Assembly: GCF_000682715.1 (NCBI RefSeq)
Contig: NZ_AWFH01000006.1
Location: forward strand, 24,361-88,360
Direction: 5' to 3'
Length of the DNA stretch: 64,000 nucleotides
From: Hyphomonas atlantica corrig.
Lineage (GTDB): Bacteria > Pseudomonadota > Alphaproteobacteria > Caulobacterales > Hyphomonadaceae
Position numbers and translations under genes: made by a program. Of the stretch, positions 1 to 9,155 are shown one piece after another (the stretch's first letter is position 1; every line of letters starts with the position of its first letter). The notes under the pieces are model-generated. The model made no database searches, was not told the DNA's origin, and was given only the letters and a program-made list of their open reading frames with translations.

Positions 1-1
1 G

Positions 2-1144
2 AACGATCCGGATCGGCTCTCAGGATATTGGGCGAAACTGCGCGCGGTTTGCGCGGCTCTCGAGGGCAACTCAGCCGGTGCGGAATTGGCAATTGAAATG
101 GCGCTGCAGCAGGACGCCGTCGATTCCTGGCTGCTCGCTGCCGTGTTCGCGACATCCGGCGAACTACCAGAGCCACCTGAAGCCGATTATTCGTCGGGGC
201 TGAATCTCGCCATTTCTGCCAAAGCTGGCCTCACCCCTCCGGTAGACCCGATCCCCGCCAATCGCCCGGATTTGTCGGCGGCCATAGCAATGCATCGCAA
301 CTTACCCATCGAGTTGCGCGTCAAAGCGGCACATATGGCGACAAAATCCGACATGCTGGCGACAAATGACTACAGAACGCTATTCCTGGATATGCTGTCA
401 GAGCCGGAATTTGTCCCGACGACCCCATTGGAGAGCGCCCTGTTTGCGGCGCGCGATCCACTTGTTACCGATGAGGATCGCAGCTTTGCTCTAGCCGCTG
501 CGCTGCAGGAAGCGACAGACACACCGGCCCATTTTGATGCGGTTGCCCGTCTTCTCTGGCCCGAAATCGCGCGCCTGCCGATCAATTCATCCACAGCGGC
601 AAGCGCTGCCGTCTTTGCCCGGGCCTCTCTCGCCGCCGGTGAGCTTGAAACGGCGCAGAAATGGGCTGATGCCAACACCATGGAAGGCGCACCAGAGGAC
701 GGAAGCTTTGATTCCGCCTTCATGTCAGCGCTGCTGATCCTCGCCGGGTTGGACGCGTCGCGAAGCGAAATCGCGTATGCCGGGGTGAGACTGGCTGCCC
801 AAGCCGAAACCGATGCGCAAAAGCGGTCTGCCGTTCGCTTGTTCGCCTTGTGGACTGCAATGGGCATCGCGCCCCCTGCAGATGCACGCCGCATGGTGGT
901 GGAAGCGCCGGACAGTGACACGAGCGCGGCCATCACCCCCCATCTGCTGCGCATTCTCGGCGCTGCCGAAGCCGATGCTGCAGGTGAAGTCATTCTATCG
1001 ACCGTAGGCATGACCAAAGGCGACCCGACTGCGCTGGACAATGCAAGCCTTGTGCTCTTGCTGAACGCGCTCGAGCGCATTGGCGCAGAGGACGCAGCCC
1101 GGGAAATGGCACTGGAAGCTGCAGGGTACTGGAAAGCGTCCTGA
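2..1144 (+). CDS. Partial hypothetical protein upstream of xerD (5' end outside window)
   Basis: The frame is open from the window edge, so the start lies upstream and only the C-terminal 380 or so residues are seen. The sequence is rich in Ala, Leu and Glu and reads as a string of amphipathic helices, suggesting a soluble helical-repeat (TPR or HEAT-like) protein. No catalytic motif or membrane segment is visible. It ends 40 bp before xerD on the same strand, so co-transcription is possible. I do not recognise the family and assign no function. Confidence 0.75.
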   Translation, partial: NDPDRLSGYWAKLRAVCAALEGNSAGAELAIEMALQQDAVDSWLLAAVFATSGELPEPPEADYSSGLNLAISAKAGLTPPVDPIPANRPDLSAAIAMHRNLPIELRVKAAHMATKSDMLATNDYRTLFLDMLSEPEFVPTTPLESALFAARDPLVTDEDRSFALAAALQEATDTPAHFDAVARLLWPEIARLPINSSTAASAAVFARASLAAGELETAQKWADANTMEGAPEDGSFDSAFMSALLILAGLDASRSEIAYAGVRLAAQAETDAQKRSAVRLFALWTAMGIAPPADARRMVVEAPDSDTSAAITPHLLRILGAAEADAAGEVILSTVGMTKGDPTALDNASLVLLLNALERIGAEDAAREMALEAAGYWKAS

Positions 1145-1184
1145 CATTCACACGCTCTAAAGGGCTAGGTGCAATGATGCGGGC

Positions 1185-2102
1185 ATGACCGACCGCGCTC
1201 GCATCGAAGCCTTTCTTGAAATGATGTCCGCCGAACGCGGCTCATCGACCAACACGCTGGATGCGTATGGGCGCGATCTGCTGGACGCCTCCGAGTATTG
1301 CGGCGGCGCGTTGTGCGACGCGGACGGGTCAGACATTTCGGGCTGGCTGCGGGACCTGTCCAGGCGCGGCATGGCCCCTTCTTCCCAGGCACGCAAGCTG
1401 TCTGCCGTTCGCCGATTCTTTCGCTTCCTGTTTGAAGAAGGCGACCGCAAGGATGACCCAACCGCAAAGGTCGACGGTCCGAAGCCTTCACGAGATGTGC
1501 CGGATGTGCTGTCTCGCGAAGAAATGGCGGCGTTGCTCGCAGCTTGCGCCGATGACCTCAGGCTGACCTGTCTTGTTGAAATGCTCTACGGCGCTGGCCT
1601 GCGCGCCACCGAGCTTGTCTCGTTGAAGCTGGGCGAGTTGCCACGCCGGAAGGGTGATCGCTGGATCACAACTGACGTGATCGTTCGAGGAAAAGGTGGC
1701 AAGGAGCGGCTTTGCCCGTTGGGACGTCCTGCTCTGGATGCCTTGTCGAATTGGCTCTCGATCCGGGAAACACACCTGCCCGAAGGAGCACTTGCGCGTG
1801 ACAGGGCAGAAGGTTTTGTGTTTCCATCCCGTGGAAAATCGGGCCACCTGACGCGCAGGCGGCTGGGCCAATTACTCGAATCCCTTGCCCATTCGGCGAA
1901 CATTCGACCAGACCGCGTACACCCGCACGCACTTCGCCACGCCTATGCAACGCATCTGTTGATGGGCGGCGCGGATTTGCGGAGCGTTCAAACGCTTCTT
2001 GGCCATGCAGATATCGCCACCACGCAGATCTACACGCATGTTCTGACTGACGAGCTGGCAGAGCTTCTGGAAACAGCTCACCCGCTCGCGCAAAAAAACT
2101 GA
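1185..2102 (+). CDS. xerD: Site-specific tyrosine recombinase XerD
   Basis: Tyrosine recombinase of 305 aa, the normal Xer length. The N-terminal core-binding SAM-like domain spans about residues 5-90 and the catalytic domain about 105-300. Visible catalytic residues are R140 (GAGLRATE), K near 170-173 (VRGKGGKE), H248-x-x-R251 (HALRH), H274 (LLGH) and the nucleophile Y283 (QIYTH). The HPLA ending is typical of alphaproteobacterial XerD rather than XerC. With XerC it resolves chromosome dimers at dif, activated by FtsK, whose gene is also in this window (27.5-29.9 kb). The XerC/XerD split is made on the C-terminus and is less certain than the family. Confidence 0.92.
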   Translation: MTDRARIEAFLEMMSAERGSSTNTLDAYGRDLLDASEYCGGALCDADGSDISGWLRDLSRRGMAPSSQARKLSAVRRFFRFLFEEGDRKDDPTAKVDGPKPSRDVPDVLSREEMAALLAACADDLRLTCLVEMLYGAGLRATELVSLKLGELPRRKGDRWITTDVIVRGKGGKERLCPLGRPALDALSNWLSIRETHLPEGALARDRAEGFVFPSRGKSGHLTRRRLGQLLESLAHSANIRPDRVHPHALRHAYATHLLMGGADLRSVQTLLGHADIATTQIYTHVLTDELAELLETAHPLAQKN

Positions 2103-2191
2103 ACTGGCTGCGTAAGCGCATATTGCCGAAATCAGACCGGCTCCCGATATGCTGATCTCAACGACACCCTCAATTCTGGACGAGCCCCGCA

Positions 2192-2428
2192 ATGAAACGT
2201 TTCCTGAATGCCTTTATTCCGACATTTCTGATCTCAGAAATCGCCGCGATCACTTTCATGACCGCGACGTGGGCAATTCTGTCCGAGCTTCATGCAGGGG
2301 TAAATGTCATCATCGGTGGCGAGGTCGTTACCGCAATCGGTGTTGCTGCGCTAGCGGTTGCAATTTATCGCCGCGCTTCCCGCCCCGAAGCGGTGATTGA
2401 AGCTGCGTCCGATTCAGAAAGCGCCTGA
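2192..2428 (+). CDS. Small two-helix membrane protein
   Basis: A 78-aa protein with two predicted hydrophobic segments (about residues 8-30 and 38-58), followed by an Arg-containing junction and an acidic Ser/Ala/Glu tail. The positive residues after the second helix suggest where the cytosolic side lies. It starts 89 bp after xerD and ends convergently with the YqaE-type gene, with one base between them. No family recognised; the hydrophobic pattern and ATG support a real gene. Confidence 0.55.
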   Translation: MKRFLNAFIPTFLISEIAAITFMTATWAILSELHAGVNVIIGGEVVTAIGVAALAVAIYRRASRPEAVIEAASDSESA

Positions 2429-2429
2429 G

Positions 2430-2603
2430 TTAAACCGTGGACGCTGATCCGCGCGTTGCGACCCAGAATGCGTGAATAACGCCCGGCAACCAGCCAATCA
2501 GGGTCAGCACCAAATTGATCAGGAACTGAACGCCGATACCTTCCTTCAGGGCAACAGCGACCGGCGGCAGAAAGATTGTGAGCAAAATCATAAGAAGGGA
2601 CAT
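2430..2603 (-). CDS. YqaE/Pmp3 family membrane protein
   Basis: A 57-aa protein starting MSLLMILLTIFLPPVAVALKEG, with two transmembrane helices and the FLPPVAV / GWLPGVIHAFWV signature of the Pmp3/YqaE (UPF0057) family of small stress-linked inner-membrane proteolipids. The ATG at 2603 is chosen because the family begins there and an AAGGAAAT-type ribosome site precedes it; the longer open frame upstream does not fit the family. Family members are linked to salt and cold stress and membrane potential, but the molecular role is unknown. Confidence 0.9.
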   Translation of the reverse strand: MSLLMILLTIFLPPVAVALKEGIGVQFLINLVLTLIGWLPGVIHAFWVATRGSASTV

Positions 2604-2812
2604 GGCAGATTTCCTTTGTAAATGGTCTGCTTCTGCAACGTCCAATCCCGAAACCTGTTCCAAGCTTCTATCCACAAGTCATCTTGCGGTGTTGGCAAAC
2701 TGCCATTGACCCCTCCCCAAACGCACGTCTAGACAGCAGGCAGGGCGTTTCAAGGAAGTTTAGTATCAGACCGTACCGGGTGTGGTGTGCGGCCGCGTGA
2801 CGGGAGTCCGCT

Positions 2813-3457
2813 GTGTCGGCCATATTCACTCCTACGGGAGACAAAGAGTTCTTTACGCCGTTCGGCCCAATGATGGGCTTTGTGCGAATGCCACCTGCGC
2901 TGGTCGAGCATCTTAACGCTGCCATGAGCGACCAGTTGGAAGACCATTCCGCGAGCCTGGTCGGGAAGGTTCGTCAGGAACTTCGCTTTCCGAAACACCT
3001 AGTCGATGCGACTGCCGGCACTTTGGGGAACGCCCTGATCGAATATCATGTGCGTGCAAGCCGCCGCGGCAGTTTTGGCGACTACGACCATCGATCAAAA
3101 CGATTTGAATTGAATGTCATGGCAGGCTGGTTCGTGCGTCAATACGCGCATGAGTACAATCCTCTCCACATCCATACCGGCTGCGCCTTGTCATGCGTGG
3201 GATATCTGAAGCTACCAGAGGGCATTGATGAGGAATGGGCAGAAGATGATCGCGACCATCACCCGACCCACGGGCACCTGCAATTCGCACACGGAACCGA
3301 TACCCATTACTCGGTATCCAACTTCATGATCAGGCCACGTGTCGGGGATTTTTATATCTTCCCATCCTACATGTTTCACAGCGTCTATCCGTTCAAGACG
3401 CCGGGGGAGCGGCGGTCTTTCAGCATGAACCTTTCCGTGGAGGAATCCGAGACGTGA
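2813..3457 (+). CDS. Putative 2OG-Fe(II) oxygenase (TIGR02466-like)
   Basis: A 214-aa protein with a GTG start and a GGGAG ribosome site 7 nt upstream. The double-stranded beta-helix signature is visible: NPLHIHTG near residues 117-123 (iron-binding His), [17 protein letters not shown] near 175-191 (distal His 189) and GERRSFSMN near 199-206 (Arg for 2-oxoglutarate). This matches the TIGR02466 class of putative 2-oxoglutarate- and iron-dependent dioxygenases. The substrate is unknown; the gene stands between a YqaE-type gene and an aldolase gene with no clear pathway link. Confidence 0.8.
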   Translation: MSAIFTPTGDKEFFTPFGPMMGFVRMPPALVEHLNAAMSDQLEDHSASLVGKVRQELRFPKHLVDATAGTLGNALIEYHVRASRRGSFGDYDHRSKRFELNVMAGWFVRQYAHEYNPLHIHTGCALSCVGYLKLPEGIDEEWAEDDRDHHPTHGHLQFAHGTDTHYSVSNFMIRPRVGDFYIFPSYMFHSVYPFKTPGERRSFSMNLSVEESET

Positions 3458-3521
3458 GCCTTTCTGGCTGATTGACGCGCTTTGCGCTGCCTCTATGTTG
3501 CGCCGCAACAAGGAGGAACGC

Positions 3522-4577
3522 ATGAGCACGAAAACCCCAAGAGACTTTTTCAAACCTCTCGCTATCGGCGCCCCCGCCCCGATGCGTGACCTGCCGGTCC
3601 GGCTGGAACGGATGATTCACTTCGTCCCGCCACATCTGGACAAGGTGCGCGCCAAGGTACCGCAAATGGCGGCGGGTGTGGACGTCATGCTGGCCAATCT
3701 AGAAGACGCCATTCCAGCCGATGCCAAGGATGCGGCCCGCGCCGGCGCGATCGAAATGGCCTCCATGTATGACTGGCAGGGCAACGGCACCGGGTTCTGG
3801 AGCCGCGTAAATCCGCTCAACTCTCCCTGGTTTCAGGAAGACGTCAGCGAACTCATCCTGAAAGCCGGGCATCAATTGGACGTCATTATGTTGCCAAAGG
3901 TCGAGGGGCCTTGGGATATTCATTTTGCGGACCAATACGTTGCCCAATTGGAAGCGAAAGCCGGCCTGACCCGCCCGATCCTGTTCCACGCAATCCTCGA
4001 GACAGCGCAGGGCATGGCCCGGGTCGAAGAGATCGCCTTGGCAAGCCCGCGCATGCAAGGCATCAGTCTCGGCCCGGCAGACCTAGCCGCCGATCGCAAG
4101 ATGAAAACAACCCGAGTGGGCGGCGGACATCCATTCTATCGCGTCATCGACGATCCGAACGAAGACGGCAGCGCACGTGCCTCGGCCCAGCAAGACCCGT
4201 GGCACTATACGATTGCCCGTATGGTCGATGCATGCCGAATGGCCGGCATCAACGCCTTTTACGGCCCGTTTGGCGACATTGCGGACTTGGACGCCTGTGA
4301 GCAACAATTCCGCAACGCCTTCCTGCTCGGCTGTTCCGGCACATGGAGCCTGCACCCAAACCAGATCGCCATCGCGAAAAAGGTGTTCAGCCCGGACCCG
4401 AACGAAGTGAAGTTCGCCCGCAAGATCCTCGACGCCATGCCAGATGGCTCCGGCGTCGCCATGATCGATGGCAAGATGCAGGATGACGCGACCTGGAAAC
4501 AGGCCAAGGTGATTTCAGACTTGGCCGACCTTGTCGCCAGCAAGGATCCCGACCTCGCGGCCGCCTACTCCGCGTAA
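3522..4577 (+). CDS. HpcH/HpaI aldolase/citrate lyase family; probable malyl-CoA lyase-type CoA-ester lyase
   Basis: A 351-aa TIM-barrel lyase of the citrate lyase beta / malyl-CoA lyase group. The start at 3522 is chosen for the AAGGAGG site 7 nt upstream. Visible features include ANLEDAIP near residue 65 (acidic metal-binding region), [13 protein letters not shown] near 125, HAILETAQG near 158 (metal-binding Glu) and [11 protein letters not shown] near 184. It resembles proteins annotated L-malyl-CoA/beta-methylmalyl-CoA lyase in Caulobacterales. The substrate (malyl-CoA, methylmalyl-CoA or citramalyl-CoA) cannot be read from sequence. No ethylmalonyl-CoA pathway gene is adjacent. Confidence 0.82.
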   Translation: MSTKTPRDFFKPLAIGAPAPMRDLPVRLERMIHFVPPHLDKVRAKVPQMAAGVDVMLANLEDAIPADAKDAARAGAIEMASMYDWQGNGTGFWSRVNPLNSPWFQEDVSELILKAGHQLDVIMLPKVEGPWDIHFADQYVAQLEAKAGLTRPILFHAILETAQGMARVEEIALASPRMQGISLGPADLAADRKMKTTRVGGGHPFYRVIDDPNEDGSARASAQQDPWHYTIARMVDACRMAGINAFYGPFGDIADLDACEQQFRNAFLLGCSGTWSLHPNQIAIAKKVFSPDPNEVKFARKILDAMPDGSGVAMIDGKMQDDATWKQAKVISDLADLVASKDPDLAAAYSA

Positions 4578-4636
4578 TTCTACTTCACCTGTCCCATTCG
4601 CATGCTAGGGTCACTCCAGAAAAGGGAGGACTCAGC

Positions 4637-5068
4637 ATGCGGAATTTGGTGCTCGCTCTGGCGGGAATGGGTTTGGCAGCGCTAAATGCTGCAGCGGACG
4701 AGGTTTGGTCGACCCCCATCGGCGACGTCGTCTACGAAGCGGACACGCCTGAGGGGTGGGCCGTTTGGTCCTATCCGGGTCTGGACGCGAGAGGCACTGT
4801 CTACCTGAAGGATCTCGCAGGCGTGTATGAAGAGCGCGGCGCATATGCAGGTATCTGGGTGGAACCGGAAAGCTCCGATATTGAGCTGTGCGACGTCGCC
4901 ATCACAAATCCGGTGACGGGAGAGGCTCACTATAATTGGGGCCGAGTCGATCTCGTTTTTATTGAGCCAGACTTTCCCGGCGGCTGGGTCGCATTGCGTG
5001 GAAATTGCTTCAACCAACCGAGCGACTATCTGATCGGAAAACCGGTCACTGGCAGTATAGAACAGTAA
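4637..5068 (+). CDS. Hypothetical secreted protein
   Basis: A 143-aa protein with an N-terminal signal peptide (MRNLVLALAGMGLAALNAAA, cleavage near residue 20) and an AGGGAGG-type ribosome site. The mature part is acidic and rich in aromatic and Gly residues, with two cysteines (about 86 and 125) that could form a periplasmic disulfide. Probably a small beta-rich periplasmic protein. No family recognised. It is followed 12 bp later by an NTF2-like gene on the same strand. Confidence 0.7.
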   Translation: MRNLVLALAGMGLAALNAAADEVWSTPIGDVVYEADTPEGWAVWSYPGLDARGTVYLKDLAGVYEERGAYAGIWVEPESSDIELCDVAITNPVTGEAHYNWGRVDLVFIEPDFPGGWVALRGNCFNQPSDYLIGKPVTGSIEQ

Positions 5069-5080
5069 GGAAACCCTCCG

Positions 5081-5509
5081 ATGGCCGAACACTTGATACC
5101 GATGACCGGGCATAGTTCAAACCTACAAGCATGGTTTGACTGGATGAATGGCGATCATTCGCCTGAAGGACTGTCAGCACAGCTGGCTGATGACGTTGTT
5201 TTCAAGAGTCCTGTCGTTCACACTCCGCAAGCTGGCAAGCCTATTACAATGGCCTACCTGACAGCCGCAGGCGCGACGCTCGGTGGGGATACATTTCGCT
5301 ACACGCGCGTGTTCGACTGCGGCGACAAGGCTGTTCTCGAGTTCGAATGCGAGATGGACGGAATTCTCGTAAACGGAGTCGACATGATCGAGTGGAACAC
5401 GGACGGAAAGATCATGGACTTCAAAGTCATGGTCCGCCCCTTGAAAGGTATGCAGGCGGTACACGCCGCGATGGGGGCCATGCTGGAAAAGATGAAGCAA
5501 AGAGCTTAG
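5081..5509 (+). CDS. NTF2/SnoaL-like fold protein
   Basis: A 142-aa protein with the length and pattern of a SnoaL/NTF2-like alpha+beta cone: an N-terminal WFDWMNGDH helix, LADDVVFKSPVVHTP strand region, and C-terminal strands VDMIEWNTDGKIMDFKVMVRP. This fold covers ketosteroid isomerases, polyketide cyclases and non-enzymatic ligand binders, so the specific role is not inferable. It sits 12 bp after the secreted-protein gene and 14 bp before the GNAT gene, consistent with one transcript. Confidence 0.75.
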   Translation: MAEHLIPMTGHSSNLQAWFDWMNGDHSPEGLSAQLADDVVFKSPVVHTPQAGKPITMAYLTAAGATLGGDTFRYTRVFDCGDKAVLEFECEMDGILVNGVDMIEWNTDGKIMDFKVMVRPLKGMQAVHAAMGAMLEKMKQRA

Positions 5510-5523
5510 CCAAACAGGTTTCC

Positions 5524-6045
5524 ATGCATCTGCCCATCCTTTTCACAGACAGGTTGGTTCTACGCCCGCCGGAAATTCACCATTTCGAACCGTCCGCCAC
5601 GATGTGGGCGTCCGAAAACGTCACCCGTCACATCGGTGGCAAACCCCGGTCCCGGCAGGAAGCCTGGTTCACAATCTGCCGCAATCGCGGCATGTGGGAA
5701 TTGCTTGGCTATGGTTCCTGGGCAATTGAAGATCGAGAGACAGGCGAGTTCGTTGGTGAAGGGGGGTTCGCTGATTTTGAGCGCGGCATGAACCCGAACC
5801 TTTCCGGCTGGCCCGAGGCCGGCTGGGTATTCATTGAGAAGGCTTGGGGCAAAGGCTACGCAAGCGAAGCTGTCGGCGCGATGCATGAATGGCTTGATCA
5901 GAACAAGCCCGGACAGAGCGTTTGCATTATTGATCCTGGCAACGCCGGTTCGATTCGTGTTGCGGAGAAATGTGGATACAAGTTCTGGCGAGCGTCAGAA
6001 TACCGCGGGACATCTGTCAACGTGTACAGAAGAAATTTGGCTTAG
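5524..6045 (+). CDS. GNAT family N-acetyltransferase (RimJ/RimL-like)
   Basis: A 173-aa acetyltransferase. The start at 5524 (MHLPILFTDRLVLRPP) gives the classic RimJ/RimL beginning; the open frame extends upstream over the previous gene but that part has no domain. Motif A for acetyl-CoA binding is seen as AWGKGYASEAVGAMHEW near residues 108-124, and NAGSIRVAEKCGY is near 140-152. The acceptor is unknown: ribosomal protein N-termini, or small molecules as in many paralogues. The end overlaps the convergent GGDEF/EAL gene by 4 bp. Confidence 0.88.
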   Translation: MHLPILFTDRLVLRPPEIHHFEPSATMWASENVTRHIGGKPRSRQEAWFTICRNRGMWELLGYGSWAIEDRETGEFVGEGGFADFERGMNPNLSGWPEAGWVFIEKAWGKGYASEAVGAMHEWLDQNKPGQSVCIIDPGNAGSIRVAEKCGYKFWRASEYRGTSVNVYRRNLA

Positions 6046-7793
6046 CTGACTTTTTGGCGCGGGGACTGACTGTTACTGGTCCAGCCCCGGATGAAATCCA
6101 TGAATGCTTCATGCGGAAGTCCTGAACTGTACAGGAAACCCTGCGCCATCGAACATCCTCGGCGCCGCAGGAAATCGGCCTGCCGTTCTGTTTCGACGCC
6201 TTCAGCGACGGTCTTCAGCCCAAGTGTCTCTGCCATCGCAAGGATCATCTCGATGATCGCTGGAGCCTGCTCATCGGATTCAAGTGCCGAAACAAATTGA
6301 CGGTCAATCTTGAATACGTCGAAGGGCAGTTGCGTAAGGATGGACAGGTTTGAGTGGCCGGTCCCGAAATCATCAATTGCCAGCTTGGTACCCAGACTGC
6401 GAAGTGGACGCATAACCCGCGCCACCTTTTCCGGCTCGGACACGGCCATGCTTTCAGTAATCTCAAGTTCCAGCCGGTTCGGCGGCAAACCGGTACGTTT
6501 GAGAATGGATAGTACTGTTTCGGTCAGATCCGTCGCCTGGAACTGGCGCGGCGACACATTCACCGCAACAGTGGCATTGAACCCTTCCTGCATCCATATC
6601 CGGGCCGACTCGCACGCAGCTTCAAGAACCTGTTCACCGATCTGCGTAACGAGTCCCGTTTCCTCTGCGAGCGGAATAAAGGTATTCGGCGATATGATTT
6701 TGCCATTCGGACGAATCCAGCGCGCAAGCGCTTCGGCGCCGACAACCTGACCCGTCATGAAGTCGATCTTTGGCTGGAAGTGCGTCTTGAACTCCCGATT
6801 TGCCACCGCGTCGCGAAGCTCTGCCTCAAGCATGTACTTGCCACGCGCCACTCGGTTGAGACGTGGAGAAAAGTAACGAAATCCCGACCCGGTATCACTG
6901 CGGACCTGACGTAGCGCCAGTTCAGCGTGCCGGAATAGTTTGTGCACAGTGTCGGCATCTTCGGGCGCAATCACAATGCCACCTGATATGCCAAGCGTGA
7001 CAGACTGCCCCGCCACTACGAAAGGCTCCGCGAACGCCAAGCGAATTGCGCGCGCTATGTTGGACACATAATCCCTGCTGACTGCGCAAGGCAAATAGAG
7101 TGCAAAACTATCGGCCTGCATCGCGGCCAGCATCGAATCTTTCAGCCCATTCCGAACGGGCCCCTCAAGCGAGGCCAACGCAGCAGACATGCGCTCGCCA
7201 CACGTCTTCAAAAGCGCTTCGCTTGCCAACGCTCCGAGACGTTCGGATGAACGTGTAAAATTGTCCAGATCCAGTACGATCAGCGCCGCAGGGGTTTCAT
7301 ACTTCGCGCGAGGCAGCGTCTTGTGTATGTGTTCTTCCAGCGCAATCAGGTTTGGCATACCGGTGCGCGGGTCTTCATATGCAGTCTGGCGCAGCGCTTC
7401 GTTATCCCGGCGGAGTTTTCCAACAGAGCGGATCACAACCGAGCGCAGTCGACGCAACTCAACAAAAGACACGTTGGACAAGCGCGCAGTGGAGTCTGAT
7501 TGAGCGACCTCAAGATACCGCGTGAAGTTGACCAGGACGTTCTGGAATTCCCGAGCGAAAAACCATGCGGTTACAGCAGCAACAGCGGACGATGCCGACA
7601 ACAACACAAAGATTGCCCAGAGAGGAAGGGACATGTCTGTCCAGGCCTTGCCTTCGATAAGCGCGCCATACGCCTGTTCGATTGCCCAGACTCCGACAAA
7701 GATGATGACTGTTGCAATTGCTGCAGACCAAGCCGCAAACCCCGGAATGGTCATACGGCCCAGAAGTCTCGAGATGAAACTCTGTTTGTCCAC
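6042..7793 (-). CDS. Membrane GGDEF-EAL protein, probable c-di-GMP phosphodiesterase
   Basis: A 583-aa protein with two N-terminal transmembrane helices (about 15-35 and 50-75), a GGDEF domain (about 140-310) and an EAL domain (about 325-570). The GGDEF signature is degenerate: the position that should read GG(D/E)EF is QADSF, so cyclase activity is unlikely. The EAL domain keeps GAEALARW, NVSPRQFQ, LEITES, IDDFGTGHSNL, FKIDRQFV and AEGVET, the residues needed for metal-dependent c-di-GMP hydrolysis. The role is therefore inferred to be c-di-GMP breakdown at the inner membrane, with the GGDEF part possibly a GTP sensor. Confidence 0.9.
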   Translation of the reverse strand: MDKQSFISRLLGRMTIPGFAAWSAAIATVIIFVGVWAIEQAYGALIEGKAWTDMSLPLWAIFVLLSASSAVAAVTAWFFAREFQNVLVNFTRYLEVAQSDSTARLSNVSFVELRRLRSVVIRSVGKLRRDNEALRQTAYEDPRTGMPNLIALEEHIHKTLPRAKYETPAALIVLDLDNFTRSSERLGALASEALLKTCGERMSAALASLEGPVRNGLKDSMLAAMQADSFALYLPCAVSRDYVSNIARAIRLAFAEPFVVAGQSVTLGISGGIVIAPEDADTVHKLFRHAELALRQVRSDTGSGFRYFSPRLNRVARGKYMLEAELRDAVANREFKTHFQPKIDFMTGQVVGAEALARWIRPNGKIISPNTFIPLAEETGLVTQIGEQVLEAACESARIWMQEGFNATVAVNVSPRQFQATDLTETVLSILKRTGLPPNRLELEITESMAVSEPEKVARVMRPLRSLGTKLAIDDFGTGHSNLSILTQLPFDVFKIDRQFVSALESDEQAPAIIEMILAMAETLGLKTVAEGVETERQADFLRRRGCSMAQGFLYSSGLPHEAFMDFIRGWTSNSQSPRQKVS

Positions 7794-7916
7794 GCTTAGA
7801 ACGTCCTTACCACGTCACCACATTTGTGTGCGGTAACCATGTTTCCGGAATATGTTTAGGAATCAGTGAACAAAACGCGCTAGCTGTAGCGCTTCCAACG
7901 CACTATATGGGCCAGC

Positions 7917-8513
7917 ATGACTACGAACCGCACTGCTACAGTTACCCGAACCACCAAGGAAACCGACATTTCGGTTACCGTCGATCTGGATGGGACGGGA
8001 AAGTCTGACATCGAAACCGGCATCGGTTTCTTCGATCACATGCTGGAAGCATTTTCCAAGCATTCAGCGATCGACCTGACGGTTCGCTGCAAGGGCGACC
8101 TGCACATCGACATGCACCACAGCGTCGAGGATACGGGCATTGTTATCGGTCAGGCCATCATGAAGGCGCTGGGCGATTTCGCCGGCATCACCCGGTTTGG
8201 CCATGCCTATGTGCCAATGGACGAAACGCTTTCCCGCACCTCTCTGGACCTTTGCAAGAGGCCTTATCTGGTGTGGAAAGTGCACTTCAGCCGCGACAAG
8301 ATCGGCGAAATGGATACCGAACTCTTCAAGGAGTTCTTCCACGCCCTGGCTGGCAATGGCGGCATGTGCCTGCACGTGGAGAACCTCTACGGCGAGAATT
8401 GCCACCACATTGCAGAATCCTGCTTCAAGGCTACTGCCCGGGCGCTGCGTGCGGCCATTGCGGAGGACCCGAAGCTCGGCGGCAAACCAGCCAGCACCAA
8501 AGGCAGCCTCTAA
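7917..8513 (+). CDS. hisB: Imidazoleglycerol-phosphate dehydratase HisB
   Basis: A 198-aa monofunctional HisB (no fused phosphatase), catalysing IGP to imidazole-acetol phosphate in histidine synthesis. The paired metal-binding motifs are intact: GFFDHMLE and DMHHSVEDT in the first half, and [17 protein letters not shown] in the second. It is the first plus-strand gene of a split his cluster (hisB, hisH, hisA, hisF, hisE) and ends with a 4-bp overlap with the convergent methyltransferase gene. Confidence 0.97.
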   Translation: MTTNRTATVTRTTKETDISVTVDLDGTGKSDIETGIGFFDHMLEAFSKHSAIDLTVRCKGDLHIDMHHSVEDTGIVIGQAIMKALGDFAGITRFGHAYVPMDETLSRTSLDLCKRPYLVWKVHFSRDKIGEMDTELFKEFFHALAGNGGMCLHVENLYGENCHHIAESCFKATARALRAAIAEDPKLGGKPASTKGSL

Positions 8514-9097
8514 CCTCCCTTCCCCGTGGCCAGTAAAACGCTCCGCCCCATCACTTCGGGGTCTTCCGGCGTGAAAGCGATGTCTTTGAAGCCAAGCGCT
8601 TCCAGCTGCCTGCGATACTCTTCAGGGTCAAGACTGGCATGGTACACGGCTTCACCGCCAACCATGCCTGTTACTTCGCCGCCTCCAGGCCCGACTGTCA
8701 GCAGCAGCGCGCCGCCGGGCCGGACCAGCCTGCCGAGTATCGGCAGCAGCTGCAGCTGTTCATCCTGGCTGAGGTGTAAGAAGGCGTCCCAGCTGACGAT
8801 TCCATCAAAATTACCCACCAGATCAAGGGCCCGCATATCTTGCACCTGCCAATTGCCTGACGGGGCATGTTCGCGGGCCAGCGCGATCATGGCGCCAGAA
8901 TAGTCAACGCCTGTAAGATCACAGCCCTGGGCCAGAAGAAATGCCCCAAGCGGGACACCTGATCCGCAGCCAAGATCCAACACCCGGGGCCGCAGGGGAA
9001 GCGAGGCAAGAAAGGGGTCGAGCCATTTACGCTCATTCAGGTCGCGCATCCGGTGGCGATGCCAGACACCAGCTTGGCGCTCATAGACTCCCTGCAT
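8510..9097 (-). CDS. Class I SAM-dependent methyltransferase
   Basis: A 195-aa Rossmann-fold methyltransferase. Motif I is [15 protein letters not shown] near residue 40, the acidic residue follows at LTGVDYS near 62, and motif III/IV is [11 protein letters not shown] near 99. Substrate unknown. It lies on the opposite strand between hisB and hisH with the M20 hydrolase gene, so it looks inserted into the his cluster rather than part of histidine synthesis. Confidence 0.87.
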   Translation of the reverse strand: MQGVYERQAGVWHRHRMRDLNERKWLDPFLASLPLRPRVLDLGCGSGVPLGAFLLAQGCDLTGVDYSGAMIALAREHAPSGNWQVQDMRALDLVGNFDGIVSWDAFLHLSQDEQLQLLPILGRLVRPGGALLLTVGPGGGEVTGMVGGEAVYHASLDPEEYRRQLEALGFKDIAFTPEDPEVMGRSVLLATGKGG

Positions 9098-9155
9098 ATC
9101 GCGGCGGATAGCAGAGAGGTCAGAAGCGTCAGGCCGGTGTGTCAGGATTCAGGTC

